DNA from: Ephydatia muelleri
Lineage: Eukaryota > Porifera > Demospongiae > Spongillida > Spongillidae
Assembly: GCA_013339895.1 (NCBI GenBank)
Contig: JABACO010000003.1
Coordinates: forward strand, 6,256,229-6,320,228
Direction of reading: 5' to 3'
Length of the DNA: 64,000 nucleotides
Below the pieces are notes generated by a model. It did not search any database, was not told the origin of the DNA, and saw nothing but the letters and a program-made list of their open reading frames with translations. Below are positions 1-11,044 of this stretch, piece after piece. Made by a program: the position numbers and the translations under genes. The stretch's first letter is position 1, and each line of letters opens with the position of its first letter.

Positions 1-284
1 AAACGTATGTTTATATATATAACTCTAATTATGAAATACTAGCTCTGTTGAAAATAATTATATCCGGATATTAGTATAAAACGGTATTCGAATAATGGAC
101 GAATTGTCGATGCTGACGACGAATACCTAAGTACCCCCGAATGGAGAAACATAAACCGGTTATTTCGAATAGATAAAATTCACTAATCGATTTTTCCGAG
201 TAATGCTAAGTTGCTATTCGAATGGATAGGTTTTTGCGAATATCCGAATAACCCGAATAACCTGATAACCGGTTACACACCCTA
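1..284. other. AT-rich stretch with dispersed CGAATA motifs
   Basis: No gene is supported here. The stretch from about 60 to 275 contains many copies of CGAATA, TTCGAA and related motifs in both orientations, ending with clustered CCGAATAACC-like motifs around 240-270. It looks like the subterminal part of an old transposon, possibly of the one whose coding remnant begins just after it. No terminal repeat can be defined because the window starts here. Confidence 0.3.
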
Positions 285-1640
285 GATGGCAGTGAACTTG
301 ACAGTGAATTAATTAATTTGAATGAAGGACTCACTTCATTTGGGGTATCACCCATATCCAAATTCCAGATACAGAGAAAGGGGAGCTCACATGGCCAGAA
401 GAAAATCAGGAAAGTTGTAGAGGTACTGTCTGCAAAATTAGGAGTAAGCCCTGATCTTGATGGCAGGGATGCAGGCAGTGAGATCATAGCACAACTTACG
501 GAACAATTCAAAGCCATTGTACATAGAAGTGAACAGATACAACTTCTGGCTGTCTTGCCTATCAGTTGGTCACTTCGCAAGACAATGCAAGAATTTGGGT
601 TTTCCAACTATATGGCCAGGTGTGCTAAAAAAACTTGTTAAAGAAAAAGGCAATCTTTCAACATGCAATCCAAAACATGCCAGGTGCCTTCCTGCAACCA
701 CTGAGGACCTTGTTAAAGATTTCTACCATAGTGATGACATAAGCTGAGTAATGCCAGGAAAAAAGGACTTTGTGTCTGTTGTGACTGCAAAGGGTAAACG
801 AGAACATTGCCAAAAGGGGTTGATACTCTGTAATCTGAAAGAGCTATATGAGAAATTCAAGAGACTTTACCCAGGTACTATAGTTTTCTACCTTTGCCAT
901 GCTAAGACCTAAGGAATGTCTCTTAGCAGTTTCTTGTGGGACATATTCAGTTTGTGTTTGTTCACTGCATCAAAATGCAAAGCTCATGTTTTATGGTAGC
1001 AAAATAGCAATACTCTCGAAAGGAGACATCTCCCATTATCAACATTGTTTAACTGCAATGATGTGCGAATCATCAAGAGTTCAATGCTATCTAGGCAAAT
1101 GCAAACAGTGTCCAGGAACAGCAGTATTGCACATTAAACTGCAGGATATCATGGATGCAAGTATGGTTGATACACTGGAATACAAACAATGGATCAACTG
1201 ATCGTTCAACAACAGAAACAATCATATATCCAGTAGATGTCTTTATTTTTTATACAAGCTTCAACATCATGATCTAATAGCCAAATTACAATGTAACTTT
1301 GTGAATGATATAAAGCAAGCACTAGGGCCTAACATACTTCTCTGAATTATCGTGATGAACAAGGAAATGTGCAACACAAGCGTTTTATCATGATATCTGA
1401 GTGTCGATACAATAGCTGTGCACCTGTTTCAGAAAAAATCTTATACAATTCTTAACTACCACCTTTCGGAAGAAGCCGAGTAAAATAATGTATCAGATGG
1501 ATGTGCAGCCCAATACAAAAACTTTATAAACCTATGCTTTCACATGGAAGATTTTGGTGTACCTGCTGAGCACCGCATTGCAATATAGTACACAGCCAAT
1601 ACAAAAGCAATTTTAGTAATGCTAGATTACATGACATGGT
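285..1640 (+). pseudogene. Decayed transposon-type ORF, copy 1
   Basis: Conceptual translation over several frames gives a protein resembling a family of uncharacterised, transposon-associated proteins common in arthropods and cnidarians; this assignment rests on recall of the family pattern. Landmarks in order: LNEGLTSFGVSPI near 318, a helical segment with VLPISWSLRK and YMARCAKK near 545-640, VMPGKKDFVSV near 750, the Cys-rich YSVCVCSLHQNAKLM near 940, CKQCPGT near 1105, and SDGCAAQYKNF near 1500. Stop codons and frame changes fall at about 745, 910, 1200 and later, so it is not functional. The remnant supplies the start of the 4-kb tandem duplication that follows: the duplication border lies inside it at about 589. 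The family's enzymatic activity is not known to me. Confidence 0.6.
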
Positions 1641-2159
1641 AGATTACTTACAAAGTACACACAATAGTTAAAATGGGGCAGATGATATTGATGCCATAAT
1701 ACAAATGCAACAAACAGCCAGGCATAGGACAGCAACTATACATGTACGGAGGTAACGCACACATTTGCCAATGTGGGGAAAATAATCCTATGGTGACACA
1801 ATGTATGTACATCCATCCTGTGGGATAGCTACATGTACCTACATGTTCATGTAGCTATGACTGAAAGGAAGGCACTATGTAATGTACAGAGAACCAGGCA
1901 CATGTACGTGGGAACTCCACATGCTAGAGAAGTTGTGAAAGTGAAATTACTGTTAGTTACAGAGGACCATGCAAATGCTAACACACAATTGTCTGTATAC
2001 ACACAGGTAAAACTCACTCAATGGCACATACAGTGTACAGTGTGCATGTAGCTTTTAACACAAATTAAAGTGCTAAAATAGCCAAAATACTGCATGAGTA
2101 TCGAAGAATGTTTGAAGTACTGCCAAACAGACAATGATTGATTGTGACACTGCACTCAC
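1641..2159. other. Intronic or intergenic sequence
   Basis: No coding or RNA feature is supported between the transposon remnant and the ankyrin exon. The corresponding stretch of unit 2 (about 5,640-6,181) is nearly identical apart from a short indel. The short ORFs here show no recognisable protein. Confidence 0.4.
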
Positions 2160-2258
2160 CTGATCCTCATGGTCAACCTTAGCACCCTTCTCCAACAACT
2201 CTTCTATACAGTCCTTTTGTCCACTCCACGATGCTGTAATCAGTGCAGTGTTTCCTCC
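2160..2258 (-). CDS. Ankyrin-repeat exon (unit 1)
   Basis: This is a 99-bp exon encoding exactly one 33-residue ankyrin repeat. It starts GGNTALITASWSG and ends EELLEKGAKVDHEDQ, matching the ankyrin consensus G-x-TAL-x-x-A followed by LL-x-x-GA-x-V. On the minus strand it is bordered by a CAG acceptor and a GTGAGT donor, both in phase 0, so it can be added or lost without shifting the frame. It is nearly identical to the exon at 6,182-6,280. It belongs to a minus-strand ankyrin gene whose exons recur at 2,660, 6,182, 6,686, 7,209, 7,700 and perhaps 12,562. Whether every exon is spliced into one transcript cannot be seen. Ankyrin repeats bind proteins; no specific partner can be inferred. Confidence 0.75.
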
Positions 2259-2659
2259 CTGAAGGGAACAGTACATGTACACACTAATAGTGATGATAAT
2301 ACCTAAAAAAATGAAACCACACAAAGCACATATGTTTGTTCAGATGCCTGGTGTAACAATTTAAAGATACACATTAATGGACAATGAGATTCACACAATA
2401 TATTGAAACATTAACTTTGATTATTTTCATTTCTGCGTAAGTTTGGCAATAAGAAATTCATTAGGAAGCTCCTACATGTAACATTGTTTCCTTAGCAAAC
2501 TAAAAATAACCATCCAATTACTAAAGCACTATGCATTTACACTCAGCCTTAGCCCCAACACAGTTGACCACACCCAATGTGCTGTTGTGCACACAGGACA
2601 GTTCAATTATACACCAGGGAACATGCTAAACAGATGATTAACTCTGACACTGCACTCAC

Positions 2660-2758
2660 CTTATCCTTATGGTTGACATCAGCATCCTTCTCCAACAACA
2701 ACTTCACACAATCAACATGTCCTTCACTTGATGCCTTCATCAGTGCAGTCTGTCCACT
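2660..2758 (-). CDS. Ankyrin-repeat exon (unit 1)
   Basis: A 99-bp phase-0 exon encoding one repeat, beginning SGQTALMKASSEGHVDCV and ending KDADVNHKDK, with a CAG acceptor and GTGAGT donor on the minus strand. It is identical in protein to the exon at 7,700-7,798 in the second duplication unit. The complete TAL motif and the paired helices typical of ankyrin repeats argue that it was under selection before the duplication. Confidence 0.75.
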
Positions 2759-2844
2759 CTGAAGGGAGAAGTACATGTACACAACACATGGCGTGATGAC
2801 AATATCACCTAGAAAAATGAAATAACACAAATGTAATGCACATA

Positions 2845-2885
2845 TGCCCTTCCCATGATGCTGTAATCAGTGCAGTGTGTCCACC
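2845..2885 (-). pseudogene. Truncated ankyrin exon (unit 1)
   Basis: The acceptor-side half of an ankyrin exon (GGHTALITASWEGH) follows a CAG acceptor, but the reading then runs into sequence matching the neighbouring intron, and the LL-x-x-GA half and donor are missing. The same broken exon is present at 7,885-7,925, so the break predates the tandem duplication. Confidence 0.6.
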
Positions 2886-3022
2886 CTGAACGGAGCAGTA
2901 CATACAATGAAACCACATAAAATGTTCATCTGCCTGACGTAAAGAAGATCCTCATATACATTTATTTAACTCTCTTCATCCAGTACAGTGCTTTGACGTG
3001 TATAGTTACTTTTACTTCAGTA

Positions 3023-3460
3023 CCGTACTGACAAGACATAATGGCGGAGAGAACTATTTGGCGGAGCCAAAACTATCGATTTTAACTAACTGGCGATTTG
3101 TAATTGGCGGAAGTCTCAGAATCATAAAATTTATGGCGATTTATAATTGGCGGAAATGAAATGATTAATGTTAGCGTAGCTGTTGATCATACTTCTATTT
3201 AGACTGAATAGGCCGAAGAGCACCTGCTGCCTCCGCAAAAGCGGCAGCCAGGGCTGCATCCTCCTCCTCATCCTCTGAAACATCCCCATTGGAGTGAAGT
3301 TCGTCGTCAACCTCAGCATCAGAAAGATCTGAATCGGATTCTGACGCCGTGGATCCGCTGATGACATGTTGGCGGAAATAATTAAATATTAAGTTGATGG
3401 CGGCACAGTTGGCGGAGCCTTCCGCCAAATAGTCGCCGCCAAAACGTCTTGTCAGTACGG
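3023..3460. mobile_element. 438-bp MITE with TA target duplication
   Basis: Perfect 15-bp terminal inverted repeats CCGTACTGACAAGAC and GTCTTGTCAGTACGG enclose 438 bp, flanked by TA at 3,021-3,022 and 3,461-3,462. The paralogous empty site is present in unit 2 near 8,060, where the sequence runs CTTCAGTAGTGTG with a single TA. Insertion therefore followed the tandem duplication. Subterminal GGCGGA and TTTGGCGG motifs lie in inverted orientation at both ends. The interior holds a minus-strand open stretch (about 3,195-3,440) with an acidic Ser/Asp/Glu-rich translation, perhaps a leftover of the parent transposon's ORF. The TA duplication suggests a Tc1/mariner-type or other TA-targeting superfamily; no transposase is present. 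Confidence 0.9.
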
Positions 3461-3681
3461 TAGTGTGTCTGTGCTTTTTATATTGCTTGAGGTTGAAGCT
3501 ATAATTGCTGTCATTAATAGGCACTATAACATCACCTGCCCTTCCCACGTTTTATACTAGTATGCATATGCATACATTAGAGGAAGAACCATTTGTTGTG
3601 ACATTGCCATGGTAACAATACCATGCCTGTAAACCTGCACTGCTTTGCACGCACCAACCTAAACTGACAAAGTCAGTCAAT

Positions 3682-3900
3682 ATGGGATCGTTTCTACGAA
3701 AGGGACCATTTGAATGCATGTTTCTTCAAGATTTCAAATTTTACAAGTCTCCTCTACACACTGCTTCTTACGCACTGAGAATGGGAGGAGTATCTGTCAT
3801 GGAGTTGTAAAGTGTTGAATTTTTAATTAACTATACATTTCAACGCAAGTGTTACATTTCTATTGCACACATTGAAAATGTTCTTATGTAGCACTGAACA
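3682..3900. mobile_element. GGGATCGTTTC MITE copy (degenerate)
   Basis: The segment starts with GGGATCGTTTCTACGAAAGG and shares internal blocks (GTATCTGTCATGGAGTTGTAA, TTTCAACGCAAG) with the complete element at 16,544-16,789. The distal inverted end is not recognisable. A near-identical copy sits at about 8,282-8,500 through the tandem duplication. Confidence 0.6.
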
Positions 3901-4572
3901 ATCTTTCCAACAATTATATTAACATGCAATATAAGAAATGCCAATTGTGTGACACGGCCATCAAAACAACATCATTCTTCATGGAAGCTTGCACCGACAG
4001 GAACGTTGTTATTCAATCCTTGAAATACAGTCAGTGTTAGCATCAACAAGACAGTAGGGTACACCTGATGTGCTAAGCCACTTCCACTATATCACTTTAC
4101 ACAAGGGAACATACCAAACCGACACTCACATTATCTGTACAGTTACTTTACAGGGGAGCTGTGATGGAGGGAGGAAGTTCCATTTATTCCATATATCGTG
4201 TGCAATTATAACGTCACCTATGTCTTAAAAGTAGAAACTCAGCAGGTGGCTGTCATTGCAGCATTGGTGGAAGAGAACCCAGTACAAAGAAGACCCTGAG
4301 TTTAAGCGTGCTAGTGAGCTAAAGTGGTACCATGATGATGCCGGCTCCAAGCAGGCTACCAAGGAGACTTCCAAGTGAGCTATGAGCAAAAGTGGTACCA
4401 AGAATTGTTTCTAGAACTGAATCAATAATAAAAAAACTTCTCAATCGAGAAAGTGATATGTAGGACGTACGATTGGTGGTGCAAAAAGCAAGGAAACAAG
4501 GTGCAGTACAGTTACAGTGGAATTTGACTGATAAGATTCTATAACAAAACAGCCCTACATTTGCTAATAAAA

Positions 4573-5600
4573 TTTGGGTTTTCCAACTATATGGCCAGGT
4601 GTGCTAAAAAAACTTGTTAAAGAAAAAGGCAATCTTTCAACATGCAATCCAAAACATGCCAGGTGCCTTCCTGCAACCACTGAGGACCTTGTTAAAGATT
4701 TCTACCATAGTGATGACATAAGCTGAGTAATGCCAGGAAAAAAGGACTTTGTGTCTGTTGTGGCTGCAGAGGGTAAACGAGAACATTGCCAAAAGGGGTT
4801 GATACTCTGTAATCTGAAAGAGCTATATGAGAAATTCAAGAGACTTTACCCAGGTACTATAGTTTTCTACCTTTGCCATGCTAAGACCTAAGGAATATCT
4901 CTTAGCAGTTTCTTGTGGACATATTCAGTTTGTGTTTGTTCACTGCCTCAAAATGCAAAGCTCATGTTTTATGGTAGCAAAATAGCAATACTCTCGAAAG
5001 GAGACATCTCCCATTATCAACATTGTTTAACTGCAATGATGTGCGAATCATCAAGAGTTCAATGCTATCTAGGCAAATGCAAACAGTGTCCAGGAACAGC
5101 AGTATTGCACATTAAACTGCAGGATATCATGGATGCAAGTATGGTTGATACACTGGAATACAAACAATGGATCAACTGATCGTTCAACAACAGAAACAAT
5201 CATATATCCAGTAGATGTCTTTATTTTTTATACAAGCTCTTAAAAAGCTTCAACATCATGATCTAATAGCCAAATTACAATGTAACTTTGTGAATGATAT
5301 AAAGCAAGCACTAGGGCCTAACATACTTCTCTGAATTATCGTGATGAACAAGGAAATGTGCAACACAAGCGTTTTATCATGATATCTGAGTGTCGATACA
5401 ATAGCTGTGCACCTGTTTCAGAAAAAAATCTTATACAATTCCTAACTACCACCTTTCGGAAGAAGCCGAGTAAAATAATGTATCAGATGGATGTGCAGCC
5501 CAATACAAAAACTTTATAAACCTATGCTTTCACATGGAAGATTTTGGTGTACCTGCTGAGCACCACACTGCAATATAGTACACAGCCAATACAAAAGCAA
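4573..5600 (+). pseudogene. Decayed transposon-type ORF, copy 2 (5' truncated)
   Basis: This is the duplicate of the remnant at 589-1,640, without its amino-terminal part because the duplication border lies inside the ORF. It shows the same landmarks (YMARCAKK, VMPGKKDFVSV, CKQCPGT, SDGCAAQYKNF) and the same main stops, plus a one-base loss near 4,918. It is non-functional. Confidence 0.6.
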
Positions 5601-6181
5601 TTTTAGTAATGCTAGATTACATGACATGGCAGATTACTTACAAAGTACACACAATAGTTAAAATGGGGCAGATGATATTGATGCCATAATACAAATGTAA
5701 CAAACAGCCAGGCATACGACAGCAACTATACATGTACGGAGGTAACGCACACATTTGCCACTGTGGGGAAAATAATCCTATGGTGACTCAATGTATCTAC
5801 ATCCATCCTGTGGGATAGCTACATGTACCTACATGTTCATGTAGCTCTGACTGAAAGGGAGGCACTATGTAATGTACAGAGAACCAGGCACATGTACGTG
5901 GGAACTCCACATGCTAGAGAAGTTGTGAAAGTGAAATTACTGTTAGTTACAGAGGACCATGCAAATGCTAACACACAATTGTCTGTATACACACAGGTAA
6001 AACTCACTCAATGGCACATACAGTGTACAGTGTGCATGTAGCTTTTAACACAAATTAAAGTGCTAAAATAGCCAAAATACTGCATGAGTATCGAAGAATG
6101 TTTGAAGTACATTACACTATACCCTTTTTACAGAAGGGAACATGCCAAACAGACAATGATTGATTGTGACACTGCACTCAC

Positions 6182-6280
6182 CTGATCCTCATGGTCAACC
6201 TTAGCACCCTTCTCCAACAACTCTTCTATACAGTCCTTTTGTCCACTCCACGATGCTGTAATCAGTGCAGTGTTTCCTCC
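6182..6280 (-). CDS. Ankyrin-repeat exon (unit 2)
   Basis: A 99-bp phase-0 exon for one ankyrin repeat (GGNTALITASWSG to KVDHEDQ) with CAG acceptor and GTGAGT donor. It is the duplicate of the exon at 2,160-2,258 and encodes the same peptide. Confidence 0.75.
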
Positions 6281-6685
6281 CTGAAGGGAACAGTACATGT
6301 ACACACTAATAGTGATGATAATACCTAAAAAAATGAAACCACACAAAGCACATATGTTTGTTCAGATGCCTGGTGTAACAATTTAAAGATACACATTAAT
6401 GGACAATGAGATTCACACAATATATTGAAACATTAACTTTGATTATTTTCATTTCTGCGTAAGTTTGGCAATAAGAAATTCATTAGGAAGCTCCTACATG
6501 TAACATTGTTTCCTTAGCAACCTAAAAATAACCATCCAATTACTAAAGCACTATGCATTTACACTCAGCCTTAGCATCAACACAGTTGACCACATGCACC
6601 CAATGTGCTGTTGTGCACACAGGACAGTTCAACTATACACAAGGGAACATGCCAAACAGATGATTAACTCTGATACTACACTCAC

Positions 6686-6784
6686 CTTATCCTCATGGTC
6701 AACCTCAGCACCGTTATCCAACAACAACTTTACACACCTAACACAATTTTTAGATGATGCTGCAATCGGTGCTGTCCATCCACT
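6686..6784 (-). CDS. Ankyrin-repeat exon present only in unit 2
   Basis: A 99-bp phase-0 exon encoding SGWTAPIAASSKNC through NGAEVDHEDK. The canonical TAL is replaced by TAP, so it is a somewhat divergent repeat. Its borders are a CAG acceptor (after TTT) and GTGAG donor. No counterpart remains in unit 1, where the region between 2,259 and 2,659 is about 1 kb shorter. Confidence 0.7.
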
Positions 6785-7208
6785 CTGAAAGGAGAATGAC
6801 ATGAATACTACAGTATATCAGTCTTACAACCCAACTCAGCACTAGTGGATACACACAGGCATTTTTAACATACCATCATTACTGGTCAATGAAAGAATCA
6901 ACACTTATATAAACCGTTTAATCATCAACAACAATAGAGTCACTGGAAATGGAGGGATACATTCTATTGGGCTTATCTAAAAAATTAGGCTGTCAATTTC
7001 CTTCCTTGGTTTGACAGAAAGATTCACACAAAAATGGCTGGCTTATAGTGATCCCTCGAAGTACTACTGTATGCATTTATTTAGCATCAACAATACTGAG
7101 TGACACCCGATGTGCTGTTGAGCACACAAGCCAGTTCTAAAAACTATACCATTTTTACACAAGGGAACATGTCAAACAGACAATAATTGATTGTGAAACT
7201 GCACTTAC

Positions 7209-7301
7209 CTTATTATCTTGAATATTAAAATCAGCAAAGTTCTCCAATAACAACCTTACACACTCAACACTTGATGCCATTATCAGTGCAGTCTGTCCAT
7301 T
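7209..7301 (-). CDS. Short ankyrin-repeat exon present only in unit 2
   Basis: A 93-bp phase-0 exon encoding 31 residues, starting NGQTALIMASS and ending NFADFNIQDNK, with CAG acceptor and GTAAGT donor. Compared with sister exons it lacks two residues between the first and second helix; the frame is kept. Confidence 0.7.
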
Positions 7302-7699
7302 CTGAAGGGAGAAGTACATGTACACAACACATGGTGTGATGACAATATCACCTAGAAAAATGAAATAACACAAATACAAAGCACATAAGTTTGTTCACAT
7401 GCCTGGTGTAACAATTTAAAGATGCACATTAATGGACAATGAGATTCATTCAAAATAAAGGAAACATTAACTTTGTCATTTCTGCGTAAGTTTGGCAATA
7501 AGAAATTCATTAGGAAGCTCCTACTGTTTCCTTAGCAAACTAAAAATAACCATCCAATTACTAAAGCACTATGCATTTACACTCAGCCTTAGCCCCAACA
7601 CAGTTGACCACACCCAATGTGCTGTTGTGCACACAGGACAGTTCAATTATACACCAGGGAACATGCTAAACAGATGATTAACTCTGACACTGCACTCAC

Positions 7700-7798
7700 C
7701 TTATCCTTATGGTTGACATCAGCATCCTTCTCCAACAACAACTTCACACAATCAACATGTCCTTCACTTGATGCCTTCATCAGTGCAGTCTGTCCACT
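7700..7798 (-). CDS. Ankyrin-repeat exon (unit 2)
   Basis: A 99-bp phase-0 exon, duplicate of 2,660-2,758 with the same peptide (SGQTALMKASSEGH to DVNHKDK). A truncated acceptor-side ankyrin exon follows at 7,885-7,925, as in unit 1. Confidence 0.75.
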
Positions 7799-9169
7799 CT
7801 GAAGGGAGAAGTACATGTACACAACACATGGCGTGATGACAATATCACCTAGAAAAATGAAATAACACAAATGTAATGCACATATGCCCTTCCCATGATG
7901 CTGTAATCAGTGCAGTGTGTCCATCCTGAACGGAGCAGTACATACAATGAAACCACATAAAATGTTCATCTGCCTGACGTAAAGAAGATCCTCATATACA
8001 CTTATTTAACTCTCTTCATCCAGTACAGTGCTTTGACGTGTATAGTTACTTTTACTTCAGTAGTGTGTCTGTGCTTTTTATATTGCTTGAGGTTGAAGCT
8101 ATAATTGCTGTCATTAACAGGCACTATAACATCACCTGCCCTTCCCACGTTTTATACTAGTATGCATATGCATACATTAGAGGAAGAACCATTTGTTGTG
8201 ACATTGCCATGGTAACAATACCATGCCTGTAAACCTGCACTGCTTTGCACGCACCAACCTAAACTGACAAAGTCAGTCTATATGGGATCGTTTCTACGAA
8301 AGGGACCATTTGAATGCATGTTTCTTCAAGATTTCAAATTTTACAAGTCTCCTCTACACACTGCTTCTTACGCACTGAGAATGGGAGGAGTATCTGTCAT
8401 GGAGTTGTAAAGTGTTGAATTTTTAATTAACTATACATTTCAACGCAAGTGTTACATTTCTATTGCACACATTGAAAATGTTCTTATGTAGCACTGAACA
8501 ATCTTTCCAACAATTATATTAACATGCAATATAAGAAATGCCAATTGTGTGACACGGCCATCAAAACAACATCATTCTTCATGGAAGCTTGCACCGACAG
8601 GAACGTTGTTATTCAATCCTTGAAATACAGTCAGTGTTAGCATCAACAAGACAGTAGGGTACACCTGATGTGCTAAGCCACTTCCACTATATCACTTTAC
8701 ACAAGGGAACATACCAAACCGACACTCACATTATCTGTACAGTTACTTTACAGGGGAGCTGTGATGGAGGGAGGAAGTTCCATTTATTCCATATATCGTG
8801 TGCAATTATAACGTCACCTATGTCTTAAAAGTAGAAACTCAGCAGGTGGATGTCATTGCAGCATTGGTGGAAGAGAACCCAGTACAAAGAAGACCCTGAG
8901 TTTAAGCGTGCTAGTGAGCTAAAGTGGTACCATGATGATGCCGGCTCCAAGCAGGCTACCAAGGAGACTTCCAAGTGAGCTATGAGCAAAAGTGGTACCA
9001 AGAATTGTTTCTAGAACTGAATCAATAATAAAAAAACTTCTCAATCGAGAAAGTGATATGTAGGACGTACGATTGGTGGTGCAAAAAGCAAGGAAACAAG
9101 GTGCAGTACAGTTACAGTGGAATTTGACTGATAAGATTCTATAACTAAACAGCCCTACATTTGCTAATG

Positions 9170-9873
9170 AAGAAGCAAATTTGCAAAATGTAGGACTGTT
9201 GGTTGTAGGATCCTATTAACCCGACTGCAACAATACAGTTGATTGTTTCCTTGCAACATCCAACAAATCACTTTCTTGATAGAGAAGTTTTTAAAATTTA
9301 CTTTGATTATTTGCTATGGAAGCCTACGACCTCCACTACTACATGTATGCATGCATCTCTATCTGCAACTCAACTGACTACACCTTCTGTAAAGATTAGT
9401 GCATGTATTATAGAGGAGCAGAATATTAACCAAAGGCACATAACTTACAACACAAATTGGAGAGCTACAATGGCCATAATATTGAGTAACAAAGAAAAAA
9501 TAGTTTTTCAATCATTGAAGCACTAGTCAGCCTTGTTCCTCAAAAACACTTCTCATGTTGACATTCAAGACATACCATCGGATAGGAAAGGGGATATAAT
9601 TCATTGCACTTCTTTAAAAAACTTAGCCACCAAATTGCTTCTTGAAATATGCTATTTTAACTAGCTTTGCACAGAAACAAACTCATGCAATACCAACGGG
9701 CTTATTGTGAAGCACACACTATTTTAATTTGCAGCATAAACCATTGCAATGGCACAAACATGTGCTTTAAATGCAAGGACAGTATGCAGTAATGGCCTGA
9801 CATAATGTCTAATGAGACAGGCATATTATCACATTTGACTATTTCCCCATCTACTGCAACTTCGTAACTAGTA
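9170..9873. other. No gene seen
   Basis: The stretch between the end of the tandem duplication and the Tc1 element holds one open frame of 95 codons (9,239-9,526) without recognisable protein features. Nothing else is supported. Confidence 0.4.
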
Positions 9874-10761
9874 CAGTAGCGGTCAAATTAAACATCACAC
9901 ATCGGCTTAGTGGTATGACCGTGCGACGAATATATGGCTTCGTTTGTAGGTTCATCTGGCTCTGTATCGTTTAAACGCTGACTATTTAGCACATTGCAAG
10001 TCATCGTTTTAGGTTAGTTTTTATATTCGGCCGCTATGACACACGTGCTTCAGTTGATAAGATGACTATTTGAAGCTTCGCATGTTATGTCTTGCTCGCA
10101 AAGGCAACAAAGCTCCTACGATGTGTAACCGGGCCGAAAATCTATACTCGCGAAAACGTACTTTTGTTTTTGAAGAAGTACGCGGAAACCCACAGCATCG
10201 CTAGAAAGCCGGGCTCAGGGCAGGTGACTGCAGAAATTAAGGCCTTATTTGAGCAACAGATGCATATCGACGACGAAACAACTGCGCACCAACTCCACCG
10301 GCTGTTACAGTCACGTGGCTATAAGATAAGTCTGTGCACTGTTCTTCGCTGCAGGAGATCTCTTGGGTGGACATTTCGCGGTAGCGCATATTGCCAGCTC
10401 GTACGCAATGTTAATAAACAGAAGCGGCTGCATTTTATGGATGCAATTTTAAAGACGTTTTGTGGACAGATGAGTGTAGTGTCCAAATGAAGACCCACAG
10501 ACGATTTTGCTGCGGGCAAATTGGAGACGCTCCAAAGCCTAAGCCAAGGCACATGTAGAGGTCCTACTTTTCTAAAAGCGCGTGCTGTCTGTATCATGCA
10601 AGCGCACAATGCAAAGACGAAGACTAAATCCCACCCGCTAGTTAACACTTTTTAGGTGCTGATATAGGTTTCGTTTGTTGAATAGTCTTTTTAGATCGTT
10701 CTGCATCGTCGCCAGATTGTAGCACTAAGACGATGTGTGATGTTTAATTTAACTGCTACTG
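9874..10761 (+). mobile_element. Internally deleted Tc1-like transposon
   Basis: Terminal inverted repeats of about 45 bp, starting CAGTAGCGGTCAAATTAAAC on the left and closely matching in reverse on the right, are flanked by TA at 9,872-9,873 and 10,762-10,763. The element is 888 bp, shorter than a full Tc1 (about 1.3-1.7 kb), and carries only part of a transposase. The ends are still about 90 per cent alike, so the insertion is moderately young. Confidence 0.85.
10087..10560 (+). pseudogene. Tc1-like transposase fragment
   Basis: The translation matches the paired-like DNA-binding and early catalytic region of Tc1 transposases: RKPGSGQVTAEIKALFEQQM, then HRLLQSRGYKISL, CRRSLGWTFRGSAYC and NKQKRLHF. 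Past about 10,455 the frame slips, and a second frame shows WTDECSVQMKTHRRFCC, containing the first catalytic Asp of the DDE/D triad (WTDE motif), followed by a stop near 10,555. The amino-terminal start MSCSQRQQSSYD at 10,087 is in another frame and the rest of the catalytic domain is missing. Non-functional. Confidence 0.75.
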
Positions 10762-11044
10762 TATTCAACTGCCCACAGCATACTCCATAAGAAAAAAATT
10801 TGCTTAACAGCTACGAAAGCATTTCATTTTCAAACAGAACTGTTAGATTTGATTGCTTTTGCTGTTGTCTGACTCTGTAGTAACTCTAATTCTTATTATG
10901 ACGCTTTCCTATATGCTAAGAAGCTATTGGTTGGGGTTACTAATAATATTCATATCTTTAATTCAAGAACTATGTATATTAAATGTGTCCATATACATTT
11001 GTTCACGTACAATGTAATTATGATACAATTTAACAAATATTGTA

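Larger units (their letters stand above)
589..4568. repeat. Tandem duplication, unit 1
   Basis: The sequence from AATTTGGGTTTTCC at 589 to TTTGCTAAT at 4,568 is repeated directly downstream at 4,569-9,169 with only scattered substitutions. It holds the transposon-ORF remnant, two complete ankyrin exons and a truncated one. Relative to unit 2 it lacks about 1 kb containing two more ankyrin exons, and it has an extra 438-bp MITE. The low divergence implies a fairly recent segmental duplication. Confidence 0.85.
4569..9169. repeat. Tandem duplication, unit 2
   Basis: The second unit repeats 589-4,568. It begins mid-ORF at the TTTGGGTTTTCC junction and ends at TTTGCTAAT just before 9,170. It is longer than unit 1 because it keeps about 1 kb with two extra ankyrin exons (6,686 and 7,209), and it lacks the MITE. 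Unit 2 may be closer to the ancestral state, with unit 1 having lost the exon pair. Confidence 0.85.

Noticed and set aside
9239..9526. 95-codon open frame
   Set aside because: AT-rich, no recognisable motif, no splice or start context.
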